A DNA stretch of 64,000 bases, taken from positions 1 to 64,000 of the forward strand of contig QWOP01000026.1 of the NCBI GenBank assembly GCA_003669605.1, given 5' to 3'. The DNA comes from Planctomycetota bacterium. GTDB taxonomy: Bacteria; Planctomycetota; Planctomycetia; Pirellulales; UBA1268. Shown in pieces: positions 53,047-61,272 of this stretch. Under the pieces are notes generated by a model that had not been told where the DNA came from, ran no database searches, and saw nothing but the letters and a program-made list of their open reading frames with translations. A program made the position numbers and the translations under genes. Positions within the stretch are counted from its first letter, which is position 1, and each line of letters begins with the position of its first letter.

Positions 53047-54132
53047 TCAGGAAGGCAGCGATTTGGCAGGGCGTTCCATGTCGATCCGACGCTGCTGCCG
53101 AGCGTGCCCTTCGATGGCCAGGATCACCAATCCAAGCCGGCCAGCCATCACCTGATCGAGCGTAAAACTCTCATTGATGCGATGGTCGGTGACTCGGTTC
53201 TGGGGAAAATTGTACGTCCGAATCCGCTGGCTGCGATCACCGGAGCCGACCAGCGTCCGCCGTTCACTGGCCCGCTTTTCGTGTTCGATGCTCCGGCGGA
53301 GTTCGTAGAGCCTGGCCTTGAGGACTCGCAGCGCCTTGGCGAGATTCTTGTGCTGGCTCTTTTCATCCTGGCACTGCACAACCAGACCGGTCTCCAGATG
53401 CGTCAACCGCACCGCCGACGCGGTCTTGTTGACGTGCTGGCCACCAGGACCGCTGGCGCAGAACAGATCCTTGCGGTATTCGTCGGCAGTGATCGACACC
53501 TCCACATCCTCAGGCTCCGGCAACACCGCCACCGTCGCAGCCGAGGTATGGATCCGCCCCTTCGCCTCGGTGTCGGGGACGCGTTGCACACGATGGCCAC
53601 CGCTCTCGTACTGCAGACGACGGAACACGGCGTCACCAGAGATTCCCAGGACGAGTTCCTTAAACCCCCCCAGTTCGGTCGGGCTGGCATCGAGCACCTC
53701 GACCTCAAACCCCTGCTCCGTGCAATACCGACGGTACATCTCGTAGAGGTCACGGACAAACAGCGCGGCCTCATCCCCTCCGGTGCCGGCCCGCAATTCC
53801 AGCACCAACCGGGAGCGATCGGCGTCCTCGTCGTCGGAGCAGAGGTCAAGAAGCTCATCCCACTCCCGCTCTCGGCGGGACTGGAGTTCAGGAAGCTCGG
53901 CCTGGGCGAGCGACCGCATCTCTTGGTCGTCGCCGTGTGCCAGCCCTTCGAGATCAGCGATCTGCCGCTCGATATCGACAAACGAGCGGTAGCGGCGTGC
54001 CAGCCTCGCAAGCGTGCCATGCTCGCGGGCGACAGCGGCCAACCGATGCGGCACGGAGAGCACGGCCGGATCGATCAATTCCCGCTCGAGTTCCTCGAAC
54101 CGGGAGAGTTTCGCTTCGAGCAGGTCGCGCAT
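53047..54132 (-). CDS. prfA: Peptide chain release factor 1
   Basis: RF1 reads UAA and UAG. The GGQ peptidyl-hydrolysis motif is at residues 230-232 ([16 protein letters not shown]) and the stop-codon tripeptide PxT is at 186-188 as P-D-T ([16 protein letters not shown]) instead of the P-A-T of E. coli. The C-terminal part is normal. The length of 361 is standard from ATG 54132; 16 upstream residues in frame look non-native. It sits between rpmE and prmC with gaps of 25 and 45 bases, forming a translation-termination operon. Confidence 0.96.
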   Translation of the reverse strand: MRDLLEAKLSRFEELERELIDPAVLSVPHRLAAVAREHGTLARLARRYRSFVDIERQIADLEGLAHGDDQEMRSLAQAELPELQSRREREWDELLDLCSDDEDADRSRLVLELRAGTGGDEAALFVRDLYEMYRRYCTEQGFEVEVLDASPTELGGFKELVLGISGDAVFRRLQYESGGHRVQRVPDTEAKGRIHTSAATVAVLPEPEDVEVSITADEYRKDLFCASGPGGQHVNKTASAVRLTHLETGLVVQCQDEKSQHKNLAKALRVLKARLYELRRSIEHEKRASERRTLVGSGDRSQRIRTYNFPQNRVTDHRINESFTLDQVMAGRLGLVILAIEGHARQQRRIDMERPAKSLPS

Positions 54133-54157
54133 CGGGGGGGATCGCCGGAGGACCGGC

Positions 54158-54421
54158 TCAGGATGCCGGCGGTTCGGCAACTGCCGTGACGGGCTTCTTG
54201 CCCTTATTCAAACTCGCATATCCGGCACTGGCGAACTTCGTCTTGAACTTCTCGATCCGCCCGGCGGTGTCGAGCAATTTCAACTTCCCGGTGAAGAACG
54301 GGTGGCAGAGGTTGCAGATGTCGACCTTCAACTCGGGCATCGTGCTCCGGGTCGTGAAGGAATTACCGCAGCCGCAACGGACCAAAGTGTCGATGTAACG
54401 CGGGTGGATGTCGTCTTTCAT
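54158..54421 (-). CDS. rpmE: Ribosomal protein L31
   Basis: An 87-residue protein starting [20 protein letters not shown], with Cys16, Cys18, Cys36 and Cys39 ([16 protein letters not shown]) forming the zinc-binding (C+) version of L31. The C-terminal tail of Lys, Gly and Pro is longer than the core. The ATG at 54421 is fixed by the conserved N-terminus. It is the first gene of the L31-RF1-PrmC group, a common order in bacteria. Confidence 0.96.
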   Translation of the reverse strand: MKDDIHPRYIDTLVRCGCGNSFTTRSTMPELKVDICNLCHPFFTGKLKLLDTAGRIEKFKTKFASAGYASLNKGKKPVTAVAEPPAS

Positions 54422-54587
54422 AGCTCTATCCGGGACTGTGGCCGCGGGGCAGGACCCGGAGGAACCCGGGCGGGAGGTTGGAAGGTGTCGGGAGCCCCAG
54501 AGACTACATCTTTCCTCGTGGTCTGGCAACGCGGGCTTGAAAGGATGATGGCGAAACGTGCGGATTGGACCGCTTCGGCGGCTGCTT

Positions 54588-56351
54588 TCAGGGGGCCGCA
54601 GGGGCGATTCGCGCGGCGATCAATCGACTGCCGAAACGCTGGGAAGACGCATCATCTCGGAGGAGGCGGGCGGCCTCGTCAGTCTGGCCCAGGCCGATCC
54701 TGGCCCGGGCGAGGTTGGCACGGGCCGCATCGGCCCACACCCCCTCAGGGTTGGCCAGCAGCGTCATCCGCTCCAGGTAGTCGACGGCCGTTTCAAACTC
54801 ACCTTCTCCCAGCGTGAGAACCCCCAACCAATACGTGGCATCGGCCTTCATTTCGTCGTACATCCGCTTCACACCGTCGGCCTGCTGGGGGGGGAATCCC
54901 TTGACGACGTCGCTGATCGTGGCGTTGCCTGGCCGGGCCATCAGATAGGCCACCTTGGCCCCGTCAGGACCGTCCAAATCACCACGGAATTCGCGGATGC
55001 GGGCGGCGTAGAGGGGGCGAAAGGAACGCACGTCGCGACCGTTGTTGGATTGCTCAAAGGCCACCGCCATCACGGCCAGTTCCTTGACGAGCGCGATATC
55101 GACAGTCCGGGAACCGGAAGCGCGGCGGGCGAGTGTCTCCCAGGGGAACTCCCACAATCCCTGACGGCCTTCAGCAGGGGACTGATGGGCCTGGTTTCCT
55201 GACGGGACGATGGCTTCCGGAAGCGCGGCCAGAGCTCGGGCAGCGATCGCCGAAGCATCGATCGCGAGGTCGATTCGCCGCGACCCCGCCAGGTGGCGGT
55301 CGAGCAGTTGCATCCGCCGAGACAGGTTCCACGGGGTGGCCGCCACCAGCACCGAGAGGCGGCCGATGTCGGCTGCCTGAATGGGGTAGGGGCGGTCAGG
55401 GAGTGACATCGCCGCCAGGACCGATGGATCGGCGGCCGCCTGGCGGGCGGTGGCCACTCCTTCACCTCCCGGACCGGGGATCGGCATTCCATATCCGGGA
55501 TCGAAGAGATGGGCTTCCGCCCCACACAGGACCGCTGGGATCCAGGGACGGAGTGTGCCACTCTCGGCATCCCCCGTGGCCAGCATCACGCCGTCGAGTC
55601 CGGAGTGCCGCACCAGTTCCAGGAAGACCCACGCGCGCTGCGCCGCGCTGGCCCGCCCGGCAAGGAGGATTTCTCCAGTGTGAAACCAGCGGGAGCCGGG
55701 GGTGGTCTCGGTGGGGACCATCGGCGGATCGCTCTGGATCGCCAAGGATCGGATGGTCCAATCGAAAAGCCGGCGGGCCACTTCGAGGTCATCCAAAGCG
55801 TCGCCACGGGCCGTGGCGGCGATGTCCGCCAGCCAGCGCTGGTCGCGCAGGGCCGCGATGTCGGCCGAAGCGTTGAACGCCACATCGTCGAGGGCCTCTA
55901 CAGCATCGGCACTGCGGAGCCTCTCAGGGAGGGAAGCGAGGAGCTGATCGGCATGCCAACCATCGCTCGCCAGGGCAGCCTGATCCGCCCCACCCGGACC
56001 ATCAGTCCCGACAACCGCTGCGGTCGTCCGCTCGGCAGCCACCACATGAATCCACTGGTTGAGCCGATCAAACACCTGCGCAAAAGCGGCCGATTCGTCA
56101 TAGGCCTCGAGATTGCCCAGAACATCCATGGCGCCGTCGAGGAGTTTGTCTCGCACCTCCTGCGAGATCTGCCGGGCGGCTGGGGGGGCCTGCGGCGCAA
56201 CCGCAGCCGGCGCTTGGAGTCGGTCGGGAGCCCGGGCACCGGGGCGGGCAGGCGGGCCCCCGCATCCGCAACTGGCCAGGACGACAACGCTCAGGAGCAG
56301 GCTGACGCTGCCCCCCGGCCGGCGACTGTTTACTTCCCTGCTCCGTCTCAT
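54588..56351 (-). CDS. Lipoprotein with transglutaminase-like core and TPR-like C-terminus
   Basis: A lipoprotein signal ([12 protein letters not shown]) puts the lipid-bearing Cys at residue 28, suitable for LspA processing. The central part ([20 protein letters not shown], ... [16 protein letters not shown]) resembles a transglutaminase-like fold, but the catalytic Cys and His are not obvious, so it may be inactive. The C-terminus has helical repeats ([42 protein letters not shown]) like TPRs. Its ATG overlaps the kdsA stop (ATGA), so it is translationally coupled to an enzyme of Kdo synthesis, hinting at an outer-envelope role. 587 aa. The family is not firmly identified. Confidence 0.65.
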   Translation of the reverse strand: MRRSREVNSRRPGGSVSLLLSVVVLASCGCGGPPARPGARAPDRLQAPAAVAPQAPPAARQISQEVRDKLLDGAMDVLGNLEAYDESAAFAQVFDRLNQWIHVVAAERTTAAVVGTDGPGGADQAALASDGWHADQLLASLPERLRSADAVEALDDVAFNASADIAALRDQRWLADIAATARGDALDDLEVARRLFDWTIRSLAIQSDPPMVPTETTPGSRWFHTGEILLAGRASAAQRAWVFLELVRHSGLDGVMLATGDAESGTLRPWIPAVLCGAEAHLFDPGYGMPIPGPGGEGVATARQAAADPSVLAAMSLPDRPYPIQAADIGRLSVLVAATPWNLSRRMQLLDRHLAGSRRIDLAIDASAIAARALAALPEAIVPSGNQAHQSPAEGRQGLWEFPWETLARRASGSRTVDIALVKELAVMAVAFEQSNNGRDVRSFRPLYAARIREFRGDLDGPDGAKVAYLMARPGNATISDVVKGFPPQQADGVKRMYDEMKADATYWLGVLTLGEGEFETAVDYLERMTLLANPEGVWADAARANLARARIGLGQTDEAARLLRDDASSQRFGSRLIAARIAPAAP

Positions 56352-57196
56352 GCGCCGACCTCCCCGGCCCCTGCCAAGCGGGCGTCGTGGATGCGAAGAA
56401 CGCGTTCGAGCACCCCCTGGAGTTTGTCCAGCGGCACCATGTTCGCGCCGTCACTGGGGCTGCGATCGGGATCGGGATGAGTCTCCAGAAACAACCCGTC
56501 GATTCCCACCGCTGCGGCCGCCCTGGCCAGCGGCTCCACCAGCGTGCGGTCGCCGCCGGTGGCATCCCCGAGGCTGGCGGGCTGCTGTACCGAATGGGTG
56601 GCGTCGAAGATCACCGGAACCCCCATTCCGCGCATCACCGGCAATCCCGTGAAGTCGTTGACTAAGCGGCCATATCCAAAGAATGTGCCCCGCTCGCAGA
56701 GGCAGATGTCCTGGCAGCCACCGGCAAGGAGCTTGGCCACGGCATGCCGCATGTCGGCGGGAGCGAGGAATTGACCCTTCTTGACGTTTACCGCGCGGCC
56801 GGTGGCCGCCGCAGCCAGGAGGAGGTCGGTCTGCCGGCAGAGGAAGGCCGGGATCTGGATCAGATCACAGACTTCACCAATCGCTGGGGCCTGTTCGGGG
56901 AGATGCATATCGGTGGTCACGGGAAGCCCCGTCACCGCCCGTACCTTGTCGAGCAACGAGAGCCCCTCGTCGATTCCCAGCCCGCGGTACGCGCCAGCAC
57001 TGGTGCGGTTTGCCTTGTCGAATGAAGCCTTAAAAACCAACTGGATCGGCAGGCCAGCCGCGATGCGGGCAAGCGTGTCTGCGATCCCCAGACAGAGCCG
57101 CTCGCTTTCCATCACGCATGGTCCGGCGATGACCAGCAGCGGCCGACCAGGACCGCAGGTGTAGGGGCCAATGTGGGCCGGCAAACGCGGGTTCAC
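56348..57196 (-). CDS. kdsA: 3-deoxy-8-phosphooctulonate synthase
   Basis: The enzyme condenses phosphoenolpyruvate with arabinose 5-phosphate to make Kdo8P, the precursor of the lipopolysaccharide inner core sugar. Motifs include [12 protein letters not shown] (residues 20-31), [54 protein letters not shown] and [13 protein letters not shown] Cys at position 27 in IAGPC indicates the metal-dependent class. The start is GTG at 57196, with AGGAA eight bases upstream; GTG 57241 is an alternative. It is 282 residues, normal. It is coupled by ATGA to the lipoprotein gene, suggesting lipid-A/Kdo-type envelope biosynthesis. Confidence 0.95.
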   Translation of the reverse strand: MNPRLPAHIGPYTCGPGRPLLVIAGPCVMESERLCLGIADTLARIAAGLPIQLVFKASFDKANRTSAGAYRGLGIDEGLSLLDKVRAVTGLPVTTDMHLPEQAPAIGEVCDLIQIPAFLCRQTDLLLAAAATGRAVNVKKGQFLAPADMRHAVAKLLAGGCQDICLCERGTFFGYGRLVNDFTGLPVMRGMGVPVIFDATHSVQQPASLGDATGGDRTLVEPLARAAAAVGIDGLFLETHPDPDRSPSDGANMVPLDKLQGVLERVLRIHDARLAGAGEVGA

Positions 57197-57731
57197 AGCA
57201 GCATTTCCTGAAGCGGAATGAGGGGGCAGGACAGCGATCACCGCATCATAGCCGGGACGGGGCGGTTGCGTCCCCTCTGAAGAGCCGGTCGCGATCCCAC
57301 GGAAGCTTCTCCGGCCATGCTTCCAGGTCGTGGCACTTGAGTCGCATTGAATTGATTGGATCGACACCCATGCCGCCAGTGGACGCGGCGGCGCATGGAA
57401 TATGCCGCCGCCATGTGTTGCATTCGGCAACACCACCGACGCAATTTGCGGCAAGGGGGGCCGCCGCTGCGGTCGCTGCCGCGCGGCTCGAAAGGGACAT
57501 CCGCCGCATTCGGCCCTTGGCAAAAGAGGACCACCCTCTCGGGCACTGATCAGCCCCGATGCAGCCATCCAACGACTCCGCATAGTGCCTCGGAACGCGC
57601 CCAGAACAGCGATCTGCGGAGAGTTCCTCCGGCACCGAAGAGGTTTGGCACGCCGAATGCAACTCTGAAACAACAGGTCGGGCCGCGTGCGGTCCGACAC
57701 CACCACGGACGCGTGGCCCACACATTCCCAA
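57197..57731. other. Non-coding stretch upstream of kdsA and before the terminator structure
   Basis: I find no convincing protein in this part of the 806-base gap. It is rich in short self-complementary segments, for example ctccgca/tgcggag (around 57575-57620), ggtcgg/ccgacacc (near 57677-57702) and ccacg/cgtgg (near 57702-57716). It may be the body of a structured RNA that ends at 57834, or it may simply be GC-rich DNA. The kdsA promoter on the minus strand should also lie here. Confidence 0.35.
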
Positions 57732-57834
57732 GGTGGGGCCTCAGACTTCCTTCGGGCGTGCGGTCGCCTTGCCCCTGACCCGCATTCCCATGGCAGGATG
57801 CTCCTGCCGAGTCGGAGGCCCCACCCTTTTTTTT
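57732..57834 (+). terminator. Large hairpin terminator, possible 3' end of a structured RNA
   Basis: ggtggggcctc (57732-57742) is perfectly complementary to gaggccccacc (57815-57825), followed by c and eight T (57827-57834), which is Rho-independent-like on the plus strand. Inside is a perfect 7-bp hairpin (57792-57808). The 72-base internal region is larger than a normal terminator loop, so this may be the closing stem of a small RNA. Confidence 0.55.
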
Positions 57835-57929
57835 GCTCCCGTCAGTCCTGAGGAGGGCCGGCGCCGCCGCCGGGAGTCCCCGTTTTCGGCCCCTCGACCC
57901 GCCCGCGAGACGGCTCCCGCCCGAGACCC

Positions 57930-57959
57930 TTGACGTTGGCCTGCTTTCTGCGCTATTTT
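57930..57959 (+). promoter_or_regulatory. Candidate promoter of the tRNA-Thr gene
   Basis: TTGACG (57930-57935), an 18-bp spacer and TATTTT (57954-57959) precede the tRNA by 43 bases. The spacing is at the upper limit for a sigma-70-type promoter. It may also drive the TPR/alpha-CTD gene downstream. Confidence 0.5.
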
Positions 57960-58002
57960 GCGGTGTTTCTGACCTTGAGCGGCGATCCGCTCAGGTTCCG
58001 TC

Positions 58003-58076
58003 GCCAGCGTAGCTTCAATTGGCAGAGCACCGCATTCGTAATGCGGGGGTTGCGGGTTCGACTCCCGCCGCTGGCT
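58003..58076 (+). tRNA. tRNA-Thr (anticodon CGT)
   Basis: The acceptor arms GCCAGCG (58003-58009) and CGCTGGC (58069-58075) pair perfectly. The anticodon stem CCGCA/TGCGG encloses TTCGTAA with the CGT anticodon at 58037-58039. The T-arm gcgggttcgactcccgc is regular. No CCA is encoded. The anticodon reads ACG (Thr). Confidence 0.96.
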
Positions 58077-58170
58077 GTTGAATTCGTTCCCGCCATTCCG
58101 TAGGCCCCGCCACGCGATCGGTTTTCGATCGCGATCCTGTGCCGATTGAGATTTCCTTTGAGAGGTGTTC

Positions 58171-59517
58171 ATGTCCGCTCCTGCAACACTCGACATCCGC
58201 GACCTCGTGACCGGCACCGGCGCTTTCGGCCCGAGCGAGATTGTTGGGCTGATGGGCCAGCTCGGCTCCGACCCCGCCTCGCACCGCGACCTGCGGATCG
58301 CTGTCAAGGAAATCGAGGGGCAGTCCGATCGCAGCCCGGCGGCGAGCGTCCGCCTCGGAGTCGGCCAGTACCTTCTCGGCCGCTGGAAGGATTCCCTCCA
58401 GACCCTCAAGTCGGCTGACGGTGGGGCCCTCGCTCTCTATTTCCAGGCCCGTTGCCATCTCGCCCTGGGAATGGCCAGCGACGCTACCGAGCACCTCGCC
58501 CATGCCCAGGAATCGTTCACGGCGGCCCAGAAGGCTGGCTACGATCCGACCGCCTGCGGCGTCGGTGTCGCAGAGGCCCAGCGTTTGGCAGGGCATGTCA
58601 AAGAGGCCGAGAAGACGCTCGCAAAGGTGGCCGCCACAGCCGAGTCTTCCGCTGATTACTGGGCCGAAAAAGCGGCATCCGGCGCTGATTCCGGGCTGCC
58701 GCTGGCCGACACGATTGCCGCCTTGGAAAAGGCGCTGGCCCTCGATTCGAGCCACCCTGCAGCGCTGTTTGCCATGGGGGTCATCAACGACCGTGTCGGC
58801 AACGACGACGAGGCGAAGATCTGCTACGAGCGGGCCGTGAAGCGCTACCCAACGTCGGTGGGGGCACTGCTCAACCTCGGCATCCTCTACGAGGACCGGG
58901 ATGATTTCCTCCACGCCCAGCAGTGCTACAAGCGGATCCTCCAAGTCTATCCCGATCATCCACGGGCCCGGTTGTTCCTCAAAGACTCCTCCGCCTCCGG
59001 AAACCTGCAACTCGACGACCAAGAACAAAAGCAGCGCGACCGCCTCGAGCATGTCCTGGCGCTGCCTGTGACCGACTTCGAACTCTCGGTGCGCAGTCGC
59101 AATTGCTTGCAAAAGATGGGGATTCACACCCTCGGCGATCTCGCCCGGACCACCGAGGCCGAGATCCTGGAGAGCAAGAACTTCGGCGAGACCAGTCTCG
59201 TCGAAATCAAAGACATGCTCGCCACCAAGGGGCTCTCCCTGGGGCAACTCGCGGCGGCAGTCGCTGCCGAGGAAACCGCCATCGAGCCGGTGGAGCCATC
59301 GGCCGACGAGCAAGAAGTCCATTCTCTGCCGATTACGGAACTGAGCCTCTCGGTCCGGGCCCGCAAGTGCACCACGAAGTTGGGGATCATGACGATCGGC
59401 GAACTGGTGCGACGGACTGCCGAGGATCTGATGGAGTGCAAGAACTTCGGCGTCACCAGCCTCAACGAGGTGCGGGAGAAACTGACCGAACGCGGCCTCA
59501 AACTCCGCGGCGACTGA
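58171..59517 (+). CDS. TPR protein with two RNA-polymerase alpha-CTD-like domains
   Basis: The N-terminal 290 residues are TPR-like helical repeats (AVKEIEGQSDRSPAASVRLG and AALFAMGVINDRVGNDDEAK ICYERAVKRYP). Two copies of the RNA polymerase alpha C-terminal domain follow: about 296-360 (LPVTDFELSVRSRNCLQKMG ... LVEIKDMLATKGLSLG) and 385-448 (LPITELSLSVRARKCTTKLG ... LNEVREKLTERGLKL). In RpoA this domain binds UP elements and activators, so these modules may bind DNA or polymerase partners. GAGAGG precedes the ATG at 58171. It lies 94 bases after tRNA-Thr. 448 aa. Confidence 0.82.
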   Translation: MSAPATLDIRDLVTGTGAFGPSEIVGLMGQLGSDPASHRDLRIAVKEIEGQSDRSPAASVRLGVGQYLLGRWKDSLQTLKSADGGALALYFQARCHLALGMASDATEHLAHAQESFTAAQKAGYDPTACGVGVAEAQRLAGHVKEAEKTLAKVAATAESSADYWAEKAASGADSGLPLADTIAALEKALALDSSHPAALFAMGVINDRVGNDDEAKICYERAVKRYPTSVGALLNLGILYEDRDDFLHAQQCYKRILQVYPDHPRARLFLKDSSASGNLQLDDQEQKQRDRLEHVLALPVTDFELSVRSRNCLQKMGIHTLGDLARTTEAEILESKNFGETSLVEIKDMLATKGLSLGQLAAAVAAEETAIEPVEPSADEQEVHSLPITELSLSVRARKCTTKLGIMTIGELVRRTAEDLMECKNFGVTSLNEVREKLTERGLKLRGD

Positions 59518-59832
59518 TTGCTCGCTGCGGTGTCATCCCCCCCCCTGGGGCCCGTCCACCCGTCTTCGGCTCGGCTCCATTGCCTCTGAACCACTTTTTC
59601 TTGGGTGTTTTTGGAGCGTGTTTGATAGGCAGGGGCAGTGCGGGCGGATCCCCCGGCTGCCGTCAGTGGAGGGAGTGGTGTCCACCCATCCCCCCCTTTC
59701 TGAATCGTTGTTTTCAGCCCTGAATCGCCACAAACCACCCTTGTAGGGGGTGTGAGATTTGCGTTCGGGGGCGGCCCTCGGTACCGTGGATTGGATCGGC
59801 TTGCATGCCGCCACTACCTTTGGGGGCTTCCC
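59518..59832. other. 315-base gap without a gene
   Basis: No protein-coding frame is supported here. The stretch ends in tttgcgttcggg and contains several T-rich patches but no clear terminator or promoter hexamers. The last part (59752-59832) is in the same open frame as the next gene. Confidence 0.35.
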
Positions 59833-60948
59833 GTGACCGCGGCCAGTCTGAAACAGAAACCAGTTCGAGATCTGGCCCGTCTGGCCAAACAGCACGGCGT
59901 TGCCGGCTGGCATGCCATGCGGAAAGACCAGTTGATCCGGGCGCTGGTCAGCAAAGCGCGGGCCCGCCAACCGGTTCCGGCGGCTGCCATGCGTCCCAAA
60001 CTGGCTCCGGCGCGGCTTCCTGCGACGGAAGTCACGCCAGTCCCCTCCCGTGATGAAGCAGTGGCCCTGCGGATTCAGGAAGCGCGGGAACGTCTCGCCA
60101 AGGCCAAGATTCTCTCCACCCGCCCCGAGAGCGGCCGTCAGGCGGCATCGATGCGGGACCGGATCGTGGTCATGGTCCGCGGTCCCCACTGGCTGCATGC
60201 CTTCTGGGAGGTCACCTCGGCGAGCATCACTCGGGCACAGGCGGCTCTGGGGCAGGAATGGCACGGCGCCCGTCCCACGCTCCGTGTCCTGCAACTTGAG
60301 AACGCCCTCCAGGCATCCCCTTCAGAGCGGGTGGTGCGCTCGATCGAGGTCCACGGCGGGGTGAAGAACTGGTTTATCGATGTCCGCGAACCGTTTCGCT
60401 GCCGGGTCGAGATCGGCTATCTCACTCCCCACGGCCGCTTCCACTCCCTCGCCCGGAGCAACGCCGTGAGTGTCCCTGGCAGTTCTCAGACCGACACCCT
60501 GGACACTCACTGGGGTGACATCGCGGCCGACTGCGAGAAGATCTACTCCATGAGCGGAGGTTTCTCGCCGGAACACTCGAGCACCGAGTTGCAGGAACTC
60601 TTCGAGGAGAAACTCCGACGGCCACTCGGACCACCGGCCTTGCGGCAGTCACGCGGCGACGGCGAACCTGAGGCCGGAGAGTCGAGTGACTTTCAGATCG
60701 AGGTCGATGCCGAGATGATTGTCTACGGTGTCACTCAACCAGGTGCCTACGTCACCCTCCAGGGCGAGCCGGTAAAGGTCCGCCCCGACGGCACCTTCCG
60801 CGTCCGGGTCGACCTGCCGAACAAGCGTCAGGTGCTGCCGATTATCGCCAGCAATCCCAACGGAGTCGAGCGTCAGACGGTGGTCATCGCCGTCGAAAGG
60901 AACACGAAAACAATGGAGGCGGTCGGCAGGGATGTGGCAGACGTGTGA
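59833..60948 (+). CDS. DUF4912 protein with Rho-N/SAP-like N-terminal domain
   Basis: Residues 4-45 (SLKQKPVRDLARLAKQHGVA GWHAMRKDQLIRALV) match the helix-extended-helix of Rho N-terminal/SAP-type nucleic-acid-binding domains. From about 108 the DUF4912 domain begins (RDRIVVMVRGPHWLHAFWEV) and continues with beta-strand-rich segments. DUF4912 function is unknown. The combination suggests a nucleic-acid-associated protein. The start is GTG at 59833; an earlier ATG at 59752 would add 27 residues. It follows the TPR/alpha-CTD gene on the same strand. 371 aa. Confidence 0.72.
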   Translation: MTAASLKQKPVRDLARLAKQHGVAGWHAMRKDQLIRALVSKARARQPVPAAAMRPKLAPARLPATEVTPVPSRDEAVALRIQEARERLAKAKILSTRPESGRQAASMRDRIVVMVRGPHWLHAFWEVTSASITRAQAALGQEWHGARPTLRVLQLENALQASPSERVVRSIEVHGGVKNWFIDVREPFRCRVEIGYLTPHGRFHSLARSNAVSVPGSSQTDTLDTHWGDIAADCEKIYSMSGGFSPEHSSTELQELFEEKLRRPLGPPALRQSRGDGEPEAGESSDFQIEVDAEMIVYGVTQPGAYVTLQGEPVKVRPDGTFRVRVDLPNKRQVLPIIASNPNGVERQTVVIAVERNTKTMEAVGRDVADV

Positions 60949-61024
60949 GGAGTTGGTGTATCATCCGTTCAGCCGGCCTCCCCAAAACGCACGCCGCCCA
61001 GCGAAACTCTGGTGGCGTTCGGGG

Positions 61025-61272
61025 GAACGTGCGGCGATAAGTTTTCTGCCATGTTCGTGATGATGTCACACCATGCCGGTGAGCTCTTACCGAGGCTCGT
61101 TGGGGGCTGATGCATTGTTTCGGTCGCGTGCCCAGCCGGAGAGCAGTGGATTCGTTCCGCTGCCCGCCCGGATCGCATGCCCCGGGATTCAAGGCCTCCT
61201 CGTTTTTATCAACGAGCTCTCCGCATCCGCGGCACCACGGCATTGCGGTGGAAAACTTATCGCCCTGCGTTC
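61025..61272. mobile_element. MITE-like element with 26-bp terminal inverted repeats
   Basis: The left end (61025-61050, gaacgtgcggcgataagttt...) and the reverse complement of the right end (61247-61272) match at 21 of 26 bases, giving a 248-bp element. It fills most of the 308-base gap between 60948 and 61257. It encodes no convincing protein. The right end carries the TAA stop and last few codons of the minus-strand gene 61257-63305. No obvious target duplication. Confidence 0.6.

Noticed and set aside
57240-57834. tmRNA, RNase P RNA or SRP RNA
   Set aside because: The diagnostic conserved motifs (P4 core, GGAAGGAAGCAG loop, tRNA-like end) were looked for by eye and not found.
60971-61053. 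27-codon minus-strand frame starting MAENLSPHVPPNATRVS
   Set aside because: No ribosome site was seen and its start overlaps the left inverted repeat; treated as element and flanking DNA.
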